From Flemingiibacterium sp045635785 (GTDB taxonomy: Bacteria; Bacillota; Clostridia; Oscillospirales; CAG-272): a DNA stretch of 38,147 nt. Shown here one piece after another: positions 25,285-32,459 of the stretch (positions are counted from its first letter, which is position 1; every line of letters begins with the position of its first letter). The stretch spans positions 1-38,147 of the forward strand of contig JAZTWJ010000086.1 of the NCBI GenBank assembly GCA_045635785.1. Direction: 5' to 3'. A model generated the notes under the pieces. It was given only the letters and a program-made list of their open reading frames with translations. It was not told where the DNA came from and did no database searches. A program made the translations under genes and the position numbers.

Positions 25285-25605
25285 ATGGAGGATTTCCAAG
25301 GGATATTGCAGTCTCTGATCGGGTTTCTCGGTGCATCGGGACTGGTCAGCGGATTGGTACTGCGCCGCATTGACAGACTGGAAAAAAAGCTGGATGCCCA
25401 CGAGCAAGATCGCGTTGAGGAAAACGTCATGCGCGTGGAGGCGCTTACGGCGGCAGGCAGGCTTTCTGAAGCGAACACCCTGGCACTGCGCGCGATCACC
25501 TCCGAGGAAGCGTGCGAGGCGGAGCTTACCGCCCATCGGGAGGCATCGACCAAGCTCGACCGCTTCATGCGTGAGAAATCCGCGGTTTATCTGCATGCAA
25601 AATGA
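25285..25605 (+). CDS. small membrane-anchored coiled-coil protein
   Basis: 106 residues. One hydrophobic segment near the N-terminus (about 5-24, ILQSLIGFLGASGLVSGLVL), followed by charged, heptad-like helix (RRIDRLEKKLDAHEQ) and a helical remainder rich in Ala and Glu. The start has an ideal SD. I do not recognise a named family. Its size, topology and position directly upstream of a GH25 lysozyme resemble phage-type accessory lysis or holin-like proteins, but this is inference from context. Confidence 0.7.
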   Translation: MEDFQGILQSLIGFLGASGLVSGLVLRRIDRLEKKLDAHEQDRVEENVMRVEALTAAGRLSEANTLALRAITSEEACEAELTAHREASTKLDRFMREKSAVYLHAK

Positions 25606-25687
25606 CGGGGGACTTGAACAGACACAACATGCAAGGGTTCGAAGATCGTTTCAAAAGCCCCCCAGTAAAAAGAAAGGATGAATATTT

Positions 25688-26578
25688 ATGGCATTATTCG
25701 GCATTGACGTTTCAAAATGGAACGGCGACTTAAACTTTGCCGCCATCAAGGCGGCAGGTGTACGCTTCGCCATGGTCAAAGCAAGTCAGGGACATGCCCT
25801 CTCCGCTTCCCACTATCTCTTCGCGGACTCCCGATTCGGGCAGTATGTGAACGGTTTTTCGGCAGTGGGCATTCCCGTTGGCGCGTATCACTTTTTCACC
25901 GCCTCCAATGAATCGGAGGCGGAAACAGAGGCGGAATTTTTCCTCTCCGTTTGCCGTCCGTATCGGAGCAAGCTCTCGCTTTATCTCGCCTGCGATACGG
26001 AAAATTACAACAATCCGTGGCTGCTTTCTCAAAGCCGCGACGCGCTTTCAAAGAGCATCAAGCGATTTTTAGACGTGGTGGCGGCGGACGGTTTTGCCGT
26101 TTGTCATTATACAAATACGGATCACATCTTAAATTTCATTGACCTTGATGCTATCCCCTACCCCGTATGGCAGGCACATTACGGCACGGGCGGCAAGCCT
26201 ACCCATGCCGGTGATCGGCTTGCCATGCATCAGTACAACGGCTCGGGCGCGCTTGAAGGTGTGTGCGGCAAGTTTGATCTCAATTTCGGCTTCGCGCCGC
26301 TGGCAAAGCGGATCATTCAAACGCGCACACCGCTTGAGGATCAAACGATGGATTACATTCTCCGACACGAAAAGGGCGAATCCATCCTCACCCGTCTGGC
26401 AGACAAGCTGGTAACCCGCTCGCTTCGCCCGGTACACGACACCTCCCCTGCCCATCTGGCGGAGGTCATCCGCTATCATTGCGGACTGCTTCCCGAGGAG
26501 ACGGTGTATCTTGCACAGTATCGCTGGGCAAATGAGCTGTTTAAGAAGCTCTACATCGGCATGAAAAGGGGTGAATAA
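25688..26578 (+). CDS. GH25 lysozyme (muramidase)
   Basis: 296-residue protein. The first roughly 205 residues form a GH25 barrel: DVSKWNG (7-13, first catalytic Asp), AMVKASQG, GAYHFF, the D103-x-E105 pair in LACDTENYNN, and a late HQYNGSG. GH25 enzymes cut the beta-1,4 bond after N-acetylmuramic acid. There is no signal peptide, as in phage endolysins that rely on a holin. The C-terminal roughly 85 residues (YILRHEKGESILTRLADK onward) are helical, with no recognised cell-wall-binding repeats. It lies between two small membrane proteins on the same strand; 82 bases upstream contain GGGGG/CCCCC inverted repeats. Confidence 0.93.
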   Translation: MALFGIDVSKWNGDLNFAAIKAAGVRFAMVKASQGHALSASHYLFADSRFGQYVNGFSAVGIPVGAYHFFTASNESEAETEAEFFLSVCRPYRSKLSLYLACDTENYNNPWLLSQSRDALSKSIKRFLDVVAADGFAVCHYTNTDHILNFIDLDAIPYPVWQAHYGTGGKPTHAGDRLAMHQYNGSGALEGVCGKFDLNFGFAPLAKRIIQTRTPLEDQTMDYILRHEKGESILTRLADKLVTRSLRPVHDTSPAHLAEVIRYHCGLLPEETVYLAQYRWANELFKKLYIGMKRGE

Positions 26579-26806
26579 TTGGAAATCCTACTTGAAAATA
26601 TAGATCTCATTTTGACTGCGCTGGTGATCCTCATCGCCGCCATTGTATTTGCAAGGCAGGGGCAGATCTCCCTGCTCCGCGAGCTGCTTCTCTCCATCGC
26701 GGATATCGACCGCACGCGGCTGTATGAAAATCTGCCAAAGCTGACAAAAATGCTGCTTTCCAATAAAACCGTAGAGCATATCTGCGAAGAAACAACGAAA
26801 GAATAG
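26579..26806 (+). CDS. small holin-like membrane protein
   Basis: 75 residues starting at TTG, with AGGGG about 7 bases upstream; the gene directly follows the lysozyme stop. One strong hydrophobic segment (about 8-26, LILTALVILIAAIVFA), then GQISLLRELLLSIAD and ENLPKLTKMLLSNKTVEHICEE. The layout, with one N-terminal helix followed by a basic-acidic amphipathic tail ending in a helix that contains an I/V-E pattern, resembles small clostridial phage holin/LLH proteins. A role in releasing the leaderless lysozyme is inferred. A strong terminator follows the stop. Confidence 0.7.
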   Translation: MEILLENIDLILTALVILIAAIVFARQGQISLLRELLLSIADIDRTRLYENLPKLTKMLLSNKTVEHICEETTKE

Positions 26807-26855
26807 AATCAATCATCTCCGTGTACAAATAAAATACGCGGAGATGATTGATTTT
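26807..26855 (+). terminator. terminator of the lysozyme cassette
   Basis: 19-bp stem with one G-U (AATCAATCATCTCCGTGTA with TACGCGGAGATGATTGATT) over a 9-base loop, followed by TTTTG. It overlaps the region right after the stop codon at 26804-26806. Confidence 0.9.
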
Positions 26856-26917
26856 GTCATCGAAAGCGCCGCATCTGTTTCTGATTTCGAAAAATCCAAA
26901 ATATTTTCAAAAATGTA

Positions 26918-26946
26918 TTGACAAACATTTTCAGATATGATATACT
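26918..26946 (+). promoter_or_regulatory. promoter of tRNA-Tyr
   Basis: TTGACA (26918-26923), 17 bases, TATACT (26941-26946), about 35 bases before the tRNA 5' end. Confidence 0.85.
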
Positions 26947-26981
26947 ACCATTGTTGTGAAATTGCAACAAGCTGAATATTG

Positions 26982-27066
26982 GGGAGCGTTCCCGAGCGGC
27001 CAAAGGGGGCAGACTGTAAATCTGTTGTCAGTGACTTCGGTGGTCCGAATCCACCCGCTCCCACCA
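26982..27066 (+). tRNA. tRNA-Tyr (GTA)
   Basis: Acceptor GGGAGCG pairs with CGCTCCC; anticodon loop CTGTAAA between CAGA and TCTG gives GTA; long variable arm (class II tRNA) as expected for bacterial tRNA-Tyr; T loop GGTCCGAATCC; encoded CCA at 27064-27066. A terminator follows at once, so it is a single-tRNA transcript. Confidence 0.96.
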
Positions 27067-27068
27067 GT

Positions 27069-27095
27069 AAAAACCGTCCATAGGACGGTTTTTTT
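27069..27095 (+). terminator. terminator after tRNA-Tyr
   Basis: AAAAACCGTCC and GGACGGTTTTT over an ATA loop, followed by further T residues. Confidence 0.92.
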
Positions 27096-27127
27096 GTCGG
27101 TGCCAGTGGTGATTGAGCAGCACCGTT

Positions 27128-27149
27128 CGAGAAATTTCTCGCGAGAAAT
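27128..27149 (+). promoter_or_regulatory. palindrome upstream of the DUF4038 gene (operator candidate)
   Basis: CGAGAAATTTCTCG (27128-27141) is a perfect 14-base palindrome, and its half CGAGAAAT is repeated directly after it (27142-27149). It lies 12 to 33 bases upstream of the -35 of the next promoter, a position suited to a transcription factor site. The binding protein is unknown. Confidence 0.4.
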
Positions 27150-27160
27150 GACAAGCGCTC

Positions 27161-27188
27161 TTGCAATATTGAAAATATATGGTATAAT
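27161..27188 (+). promoter_or_regulatory. promoter of the DUF4038 gene
   Basis: TTGCAA (27161-27166), 16 bases, TATAAT (27183-27188). The leader is about 43 bases with SD GGAGG at 27223-27227. Confidence 0.7.
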
Positions 27189-27237
27189 AACTGTATGACT
27201 GTAGAAAAAATTCATTTTACACGGAGGATGATTGCCA

Positions 27238-28893
27238 ATGTATCAGACGAACACCGTACAAGTCGGACAGCCTTGGGAATATGTGCTGTTCGCACAAGAA
27301 TCGTACAAAAATCCGTATCAAGGCCCAAATAAGGGCGGCGTTGATGTAACCGTAACTTTTTCAAACCTTGAGGAAAAAACCACGACCAAAGCCTTTTGGG
27401 ACGGCGAAAACCGCTTTGTTGTCAGAAACATCTTTCCCTCCGCAGGAAGCTGGACGCTTACAACGCAATGCAGCAACAGTAAGGATTTGGGACTCCACGA
27501 CCATAGCGTAACGGTGCAGGTCAAGCCCTATGAGGGAAGCAATCCGCTTTACAAAAACGGAATGATCAAGGCAAGCTCCAATAACAGATATTTGACCTTT
27601 GCAAACGGCAAGCCGTTTTTCTATCTTGCAGATACATTTTGGTTTGGTATTATCAACTGCACGATGCAGGAATGGAAGGATTATATCGACGACAGAGCAA
27701 AAAAGAACTTTAATGTTGTCATGGTGGCACCCAATACGTCCTTCAATCTGGATATTAAAACCTTTGACGGTATCAGCGCACAGCTCTACTCTGCCATGAC
27801 AGAAGGTGAAGTCGGCGGCTGCAAGGAAAATGCCGACATGGAACGTTGGAATCCCGAATACTATCGCATGCTGGATGAAAAAATCCGTTACGCAAACGAA
27901 AGCGGCATCATTGTTTTGCTGAACGGCTTGCATACGGCGCTGATCAATATCAGAGGAAAATGCGTCAGAGTGGTTTATGACGATGTCGAACGCTACGGCG
28001 AAATGATCGCGGCGAGATACAACGGCAACTATGTCATTTATTCTCCCTCCTTTGACAGAGAAGATGATGCTTCTTACGATGTGCTTGCCGAGGGTATTCG
28101 AAAAGCATCCGCGCGGAATTTGATCGGACTGCACCCCAACACCCCAAGAGAGAGCTTGCTCATGGACGGCTCCGAATATAGCCCCACCTCAAAATATTTT
28201 ATGGAAAAGCCCTATTCGGATGTGGCGTTCCTCCAAAGCGGACACAATGGCGGTAATTATATGAAGGTATGTCGCCGCGCGATCCAATGGACCATTGCGC
28301 TTTATAAAAATCCGCGTGTAACGAAGCCCGTCGTAAATATTGAGGCGTGGTATGAAAACGAGCTCAAGGGCGGTCAGATCTGCGCCGATCATCAGGTCAG
28401 AATGACTGCATATCAGTCTCTTTTGTCCGGCTCCATGGGCTATGGATACGGAGCCGCCGGCATTTGGAACAAGGGTTGGGATAATTTGCCCGAATTTTAT
28501 GAGGCGCTCTCGTTTCCCGCAACGACTCAGCTTTCCAAGCTGTATGAATTCCTCCAAACGATCGAATGGTGGAAGCTTGAGCCAGCGATGGAATCCATTC
28601 AAAACAACCCATCCTATGATACCGACGAGGACGCTTGGTTTAAGACAAAAAATCTGGCGATCGCTTCGGACAGAAGCTTTGCCCTTGCCTACAGACCGTA
28701 TCTGATGGATCTTGAGAATGTTGATGAGGATAGAGCTATTAGGATCGACATGCGAGCGTTTGATAGACAGATGAACATCAGCTGGTTAAATCCGAAGGAC
28801 GGAACGCTTCATACGGCGGGTACCGTGATGCCGACAGATACGTTCAGCTTTGTGCCGCCGGACGATAGCGATTGGGTTTTATTCTTGAATTAA
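27238..28893 (+). CDS. DUF4038/DUF5060-type glycoside hydrolase (apiosidase-like)
   Basis: 551-residue protein. Residues 1-95 are a beta-sandwich like DUF5060 (VTVTFSNLEEKTTTKAFWDG); about 110-470 form a TIM barrel of the DUF4038 apiosidase-like family with the DTFWFG motif (about 132-137), the following W-x-x-Y-x-x-x-R region, and a late WKLEPA segment. The last 90 residues (IASDRSFALAYRPYL onward) match the collagen-binding-like C-terminal domain usual in this family. GH140 apiosidases of pectin degradation are relatives; the actual substrate is unknown. There is no signal peptide, so it should act on imported oligosaccharides. A TTG six bases upstream is an alternative start. It is a single-gene unit flanked by two tRNA genes. 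Confidence 0.82.
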   Translation: MYQTNTVQVGQPWEYVLFAQESYKNPYQGPNKGGVDVTVTFSNLEEKTTTKAFWDGENRFVVRNIFPSAGSWTLTTQCSNSKDLGLHDHSVTVQVKPYEGSNPLYKNGMIKASSNNRYLTFANGKPFFYLADTFWFGIINCTMQEWKDYIDDRAKKNFNVVMVAPNTSFNLDIKTFDGISAQLYSAMTEGEVGGCKENADMERWNPEYYRMLDEKIRYANESGIIVLLNGLHTALINIRGKCVRVVYDDVERYGEMIAARYNGNYVIYSPSFDREDDASYDVLAEGIRKASARNLIGLHPNTPRESLLMDGSEYSPTSKYFMEKPYSDVAFLQSGHNGGNYMKVCRRAIQWTIALYKNPRVTKPVVNIEAWYENELKGGQICADHQVRMTAYQSLLSGSMGYGYGAAGIWNKGWDNLPEFYEALSFPATTQLSKLYEFLQTIEWWKLEPAMESIQNNPSYDTDEDAWFKTKNLAIASDRSFALAYRPYLMDLENVDEDRAIRIDMRAFDRQMNISWLNPKDGTLHTAGTVMPTDTFSFVPPDDSDWVLFLN

Positions 28894-28963
28894 CTATCAA
28901 AAACAAGCATTTTGATGCGATCTGACGCACACAAGTTTTTCCCTAAATTTTTTGGAAATTGTA

Positions 28964-28992
28964 TTGACAAGCGCATTTTGATATGATATAAT
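28964..28992 (+). promoter_or_regulatory. consensus promoter of tRNA-Arg
   Basis: TTGACA (28964-28969), 17 bases, TATAAT (28987-28992), 19 bases before the tRNA. Confidence 0.92.
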
Positions 28993-29011
28993 ATACGAGT
29001 CAAAAAGACAA

Positions 29012-29087
29012 GCGCTTGTAGCTCAGTGGATAGAGTGCCCGGCTACGAACCGGTAGGTCGCAGGTTCGAATCCTGCCAGGCGCGCCA
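29012..29087 (+). tRNA. tRNA-Arg (ACG)
   Basis: Acceptor GCGCTTG pairs with CAGGCGC (one G-U); D arm GTAGCTCAGTGGATAGAG; anticodon loop CTACGAA between CCGG stems gives ACG, expected to be edited to ICG; T arm GCAGGTTCGAATCCTGC; discriminator G and encoded CCA (29085-29087). Confidence 0.96.
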
Positions 29088-29091
29088 ATAC

Positions 29092-29120
29092 AAAAACCTC
29101 GCCTCTCGGCGAGGTTTTTA
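29092..29120 (+). terminator. terminator after tRNA-Arg
   Basis: AAAAACCTCGCC and GGCGAGGTTTTT form a perfect 12-bp stem over TCTC. Confidence 0.93.
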
Positions 29121-29125
29121 TTATG

Positions 29126-29227
29126 GCGTTCTCGGTGTGTGAGAAAATGCGATGCGAGAACGCTTGCAGGCTCCTCCCTCGTACAAACTAACTGCGTTCT
29201 CGTTGCACATCGCCCGTGGCGATGTGC
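29126..29227 (+). promoter_or_regulatory. alternative-pairing element between tRNA-Arg and the next promoter
   Basis: Strand A GCGTTCTCG (29126-29134), strand B GCGAGAACGC (29154-29163) and strand C GCGTTCTCGT (29194-29203): B can pair with A (9 bp) or with C (10 pairs, one G-U), not both. Directly after C is a perfect 10-bp hairpin GCACATCGCC-CGT-GGCGATGTGC (29205-29227). The 329-base stretch 29088-29416 holds only the tRNA terminator, this element, and the promoter and leader of the next gene. The element lies after a strong terminator and before a strong promoter, so whether it is transcribed is unclear; it may be a remnant of a repeat or a small RNA. Confidence 0.4.
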
Positions 29228-29282
29228 TGCATATTTGTCTATGTTAAGAAACAGTTTCCTTAATAAAATAGCATATATAATA

Positions 29283-29311
29283 TTGACATTTTGGCTGAAA
29301 TATGGTATAAT
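29283..29311 (+). promoter_or_regulatory. consensus promoter of the oxidoreductase cluster
   Basis: TTGACA (29283-29288), 17 bases, TATAAT (29306-29311). It gives a leader of about 100 bases before the start at 29417. Confidence 0.92.
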
Positions 29312-29416
29312 TAAGTATTGATATGTATCCGGTGCGATCCCCGTAAACTTTTGCTTGATACCGAGAGCATCGAGAAAAACTCGGTTAAAAGAATAAATAA
29401 TAAAAGGAGAATTACC

Positions 29417-30241
29417 ATGCTGCCAACCATAAAGCTCGGACAAAACGATGTCACCCGCCTGATCGTAGGAGGAAATCCCTTCAGCGGCAATTCGCATTGG
29501 AGCAGTCAAAGAGACTGGGAAATGCGTGACTTCTTTTCCACAGAAAAAATCAAACAGACGCTTTTCCATTGCAAGGAATGCGGCATCAACTCCATGCTTC
29601 TGCGCGGCGATATGCACATCATGCGTATCATTCACGAATTTCGCCAGGATGGCGGCGATCTGAATTGGATCTGCATGACCGGCGGTGAGTTCATTTCTTA
29701 CGACGGACATATCAACCAGATCATGCAGTATAAGCCTTGCGCGATTTATCATCACGGCTCCATCACCGACAGCCTTTTCAAGAAAAAAGAATATGACGAG
29801 CTGAAAAGACGCATTGATGTCATCAAGAGCAAGGGCGTTCCCGCAGGTCTCGGCACCCACATGCCCGAGGTCATCGAATACGCAGAGGAGCATAATTGGG
29901 GCGTAGATTTCTACATGGCATGCGTCTACAATATCAGCAGAACGGATCGCGAAAGCAGCTCCATCACCGGAAAAGCAAACGGTTCGGAAATTTTCGACGA
30001 ATCCGATATTCCGATCATGTATAAGACCATTCGCAATACACCCAAGCCCTGCCTTGCGTTCAAGATCCTCGGTGCGGCGCGCCGCTGCGATTCCCAGGAA
30101 ACCGTCCGCAATGCATTCTACGAGGCATTTGAAAACATTAAACCCACTGACGCGGTAGTTGTAGGCGTTTATCCGAAGTCCGAGGACCATGTTTCGCTGG
30201 ACTGCCAATACACCAAGGAAGCAATCGAAAGGTTGAAATAA
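29417..30241 (+). CDS. TIM-barrel protein, aldo/keto-reductase-like, function unknown
   Basis: 274-residue cytoplasmic protein starting MLPTIKLGQNDVTRLIVGG, which resembles the first strand of aldo/keto reductases (LGxxxxxxSRLxLGG). The body alternates strands and helices (NSMLLRGD, LNWICMTG, CAIYHHGS, GLGTHMPEVIEYAEEHNW, CLAFKILGA), as in a TIM barrel, but the usual AKR Asp-Tyr-Lys-His set is not evident to me, so a lyase, epimerase or isomerase role is equally possible. The start has AAGGAG 7 bases upstream; a longer frame (from 29318) lacks an SD. It directly abuts the next gene (TAA then ATG), and likely acts with the sugar-type oxidoreductases. Confidence 0.7.
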   Translation: MLPTIKLGQNDVTRLIVGGNPFSGNSHWSSQRDWEMRDFFSTEKIKQTLFHCKECGINSMLLRGDMHIMRIIHEFRQDGGDLNWICMTGGEFISYDGHINQIMQYKPCAIYHHGSITDSLFKKKEYDELKRRIDVIKSKGVPAGLGTHMPEVIEYAEEHNWGVDFYMACVYNISRTDRESSSITGKANGSEIFDESDIPIMYKTIRNTPKPCLAFKILGAARRCDSQETVRNAFYEAFENIKPTDAVVVGVYPKSEDHVSLDCQYTKEAIERLK

Positions 30242-31309
30242 ATGGGAATCGGTGCAGGGAAAAAATTAAAATTCGGTATCATCGGCTGCGGTGCAATCGG
30301 AAGATGTCACGCAAATGTGATAACCTCCATTGATTTTCTGGAACTGACAGCGGTATGCGACACCAATCCCATCGCCGCCGCCGGCTTTGCCGCGGAGTTC
30401 AACTGTAAGGATTATACCGATACAGATGCCTTTCTTGCCGCTGATATGGATGCGATAGCAATTTGTCTGCCGCCGGCTTTACACTGCGAAATCGTTTTGA
30501 AAGCCGCTGCCGCCGGCAAGCATATCCTGTGCGAAAAGCCGCTTGCCATCGAAATTGACGATGCCAAGCAGATGATCGCCTGCTGCAAACAGCATCATGT
30601 AAGCCTCGGTGTCATTTTTCAGCACCGATATGACGAAGCAGCCATTGCGATCATGCAATCCATCGCACGCGGCGATATCGGAAGAATCCTGTGGGCAAGC
30701 ACACACTGCATCCTATATCGCGCAGAGGAGTATTATACCGCGACAAAATGGCATGCCGATGCGGGTAGCGGTGCGCTTTTGAATCAATCGATCCATTATA
30801 TTGATCTTTTGCTTGCTATGATGGGCAAGGCGGTTTCTGTCAACGGAAAATGTCTGAATCGGCTGAATTTTGCAAACATTTCCCACGCTGCCGACGGGAG
30901 CGATGTTCCCGGCACAGAGGATGTGGGGCTTGCCATCGTCGGCTTTGAAGACGGCGCGCATGCGGTCATTGAAGGCACCACCACTTCCTATCCCGGACTT
31001 TATACCGAGCTGTCGATTTACGGCGAGAACGGCACGTTTATCATTCGCAACGACAAGCTGTTTGCCTATGAGCTGAAATCCGGTCCCCGTGAAGAATTTG
31101 ACCGTCTGCTGGATCCATCCGCCATTTACACACGCTTCCGCGATGCATCGGTGGATACCGCCTCCCACAGAGCGCAGTATCTTGACTTCTGTGATGCGAT
31201 CTTCAGCGGCAAAGAGCCTGCTGTGAACGGCACCGAGGCTCTGAAAAGCCTGGAGCTGATCCATGCCATTTATTCCTCGTCACGTTCCGGTGAAACGGTC
31301 TGCTTATAA
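30242..31309 (+). CDS. Gfo/Idh/MocA family oxidoreductase
   Basis: 355-residue NAD(P)-dependent oxidoreductase. Rossmann motif GIIGCGAIGRCH (12-23), the family EKP motif (98-100, CEKPLA), and downstream GSGALLNQSIHYIDLLL, carrying the catalytic histidine region, are present; the C-terminal alpha/beta domain is complete. Members act on sugars, inositol or sugar nucleotides. The start codon follows the preceding stop without a gap, so it is translated by coupling (AAAGG upstream). Specificity is unknown. Confidence 0.94.
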   Translation: MGIGAGKKLKFGIIGCGAIGRCHANVITSIDFLELTAVCDTNPIAAAGFAAEFNCKDYTDTDAFLAADMDAIAICLPPALHCEIVLKAAAAGKHILCEKPLAIEIDDAKQMIACCKQHHVSLGVIFQHRYDEAAIAIMQSIARGDIGRILWASTHCILYRAEEYYTATKWHADAGSGALLNQSIHYIDLLLAMMGKAVSVNGKCLNRLNFANISHAADGSDVPGTEDVGLAIVGFEDGAHAVIEGTTTSYPGLYTELSIYGENGTFIIRNDKLFAYELKSGPREEFDRLLDPSAIYTRFRDASVDTASHRAQYLDFCDAIFSGKEPAVNGTEALKSLELIHAIYSSSRSGETVCL

Positions 31310-31348
31310 GCGGAAAACCGCGTAACAGGATCCACAAAAATTCTACAG

Positions 31349-31372
31349 AAAGGAAGACTTGTAATACAAGTC
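31349..31372 (+). promoter_or_regulatory. ribosome binding site with intervening hairpin
   Basis: AAAGGAAG (31349-31356) is the only SD candidate for the gene at 31383. GACTTGT-AAT-ACAAGTC (31356-31372), a perfect 7-bp hairpin, and 10 more bases separate it from the ATG. Folding would bring the SD to an effective distance of about 11 bases. Confidence 0.55.
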
Positions 31373-31382
31373 GCAAACGAAA

Positions 31383-32378
31383 ATGAAAATATGTGTTATT
31401 GGATGCGGAAGACATTCCGCATTGGTCCACGGCCCCTCCATGCGGAAATATGCCGATGAGAATCCGGATGTGGTTCTTGCGGCATGCTGTGATATGAACG
31501 AAGAAAGAGCCATCTCCTATAAAGAAAGATTTGGCTTTGAGCGTCATTACACCGATATGCACGAAATGCTCGCCTGCGAAAAGCCGGATGCCGTTTCGGT
31601 CATCGTTCCCGAGCGTCTGGTTGCCGATGTGGCAAGCGATGTCATGAGCCTCGGCTATCCCACGCAAATGGAAAAGCCGCCCGGACTTTGCAGAGAAGAA
31701 ACATTAAAGCTGATCGCGGCGGCTGACAAGAGCGGTGTCATCAACCAGGTTGCGTTCAACAGACGCCACATGCCTATGATTACCAAGCTGAAGGATGAAA
31801 TTGCTCAGCTGAAGGAAGGCGAATTGCAGAATCTGCGCTATGAGTTCTACCGTTTCAAGCGCAGAGAGCCCATTTTTGAAGCCGCGGCTATTCACGGAAT
31901 TGATGCGGCAAAGGCGATCATCGGCAGCGATTACAAGACGGTTCGTCTGATGTATCAGGAGCTTCCCCATATTGGCGAAAAGGTATGCAATACATATATC
32001 ACCTGCACCTTTGAAAACGGTGCGACAGCGCTTCTCAGCTTCTGCCCCTGCACGGGTATCGTTGTGGAGAGAGTCTGCGTAAACGCAACCTCTCATACCT
32101 ACATTCTGGAAACGCCGGTTTGGGACGGCTATGATGCGCCCGGCAAGCTGGTGCATGTGCAAGACGGCAAGGTGATGGCTGAATATTCCGGACTTGACAT
32201 GACCTCCTCGCAGGAAATGTACATCACCAACGGCTTCTATGATGAAAACAAGAACTTCTTCGATCATGTACGCCGCGGCGAAAAATGCAAGGATGACGTG
32301 CGCTCTTGCCTGCAGTCGGTAGAAATTGCCGAGTGCATCAAGAATCGCGTGGAATTCTACGAGAAGACCGAGATTTAA
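31383..32378 (+). CDS. Gfo/Idh/MocA family oxidoreductase
   Basis: 331-residue protein with N-terminal MKICVIGCGRHSALVHGP (Rossmann loop), EKP (97-99) in QMEKPPG, then VNQVAFNRRHMP-type substrate region with several Arg/His. It is only distantly similar to the preceding oxidoreductase, so the pair are not a recent duplication; they probably perform successive steps (for example oxidation then reduction at different carbons), as in known 3-keto sugar pathways. It is 73 bases downstream of its partner and shares its transcript. Substrate unknown. Confidence 0.93.
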   Translation: MKICVIGCGRHSALVHGPSMRKYADENPDVVLAACCDMNEERAISYKERFGFERHYTDMHEMLACEKPDAVSVIVPERLVADVASDVMSLGYPTQMEKPPGLCREETLKLIAAADKSGVINQVAFNRRHMPMITKLKDEIAQLKEGELQNLRYEFYRFKRREPIFEAAAIHGIDAAKAIIGSDYKTVRLMYQELPHIGEKVCNTYITCTFENGATALLSFCPCTGIVVERVCVNATSHTYILETPVWDGYDAPGKLVHVQDGKVMAEYSGLDMTSSQEMYITNGFYDENKNFFDHVRRGEKCKDDVRSCLQSVEIAECIKNRVEFYEKTEI

Positions 32379-32400
32379 TTTTAGCAACATGCAATAACGC

Positions 32401-32437
32401 AATCAGCGGCGGTGAAAGCTTCACCGCCGCTGATTTT
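32401..32437. terminator. bidirectional terminator
   Basis: Perfect 16-bp stem (AATCAGCGGCGGTGAA with TTCACCGCCGCTGATT) over AGC, followed by TT on the plus strand and by A-rich sequence upstream. It ends the oxidoreductase cluster and probably the convergent TraX gene. Confidence 0.9.
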
Positions 32438-32459
32438 GTATGAAATATACGCACCAAAC

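Noticed and set aside
24643..26806. Intact prophage
   Set aside because: Only a lysozyme and small membrane proteins are present; no integrase, capsid, tail or replication genes were found.
26931..27215. Minus-strand reading frame with GGSGWIRTTEVTDNRF
   Set aside because: This is the antisense translation of tRNA-Tyr, a common annotation artefact.
29000..30208. 402-residue reading frame on the minus strand opposite tRNA-Arg and the TIM-barrel gene
   Set aside because: Its N-terminal part reads GAPGRIRTCDLPVRSRALYPLSY-like sequence in reverse, the well-known false peptide from antisense tRNA; the plus-strand tRNA and a promoter/SD-equipped gene explain the region.
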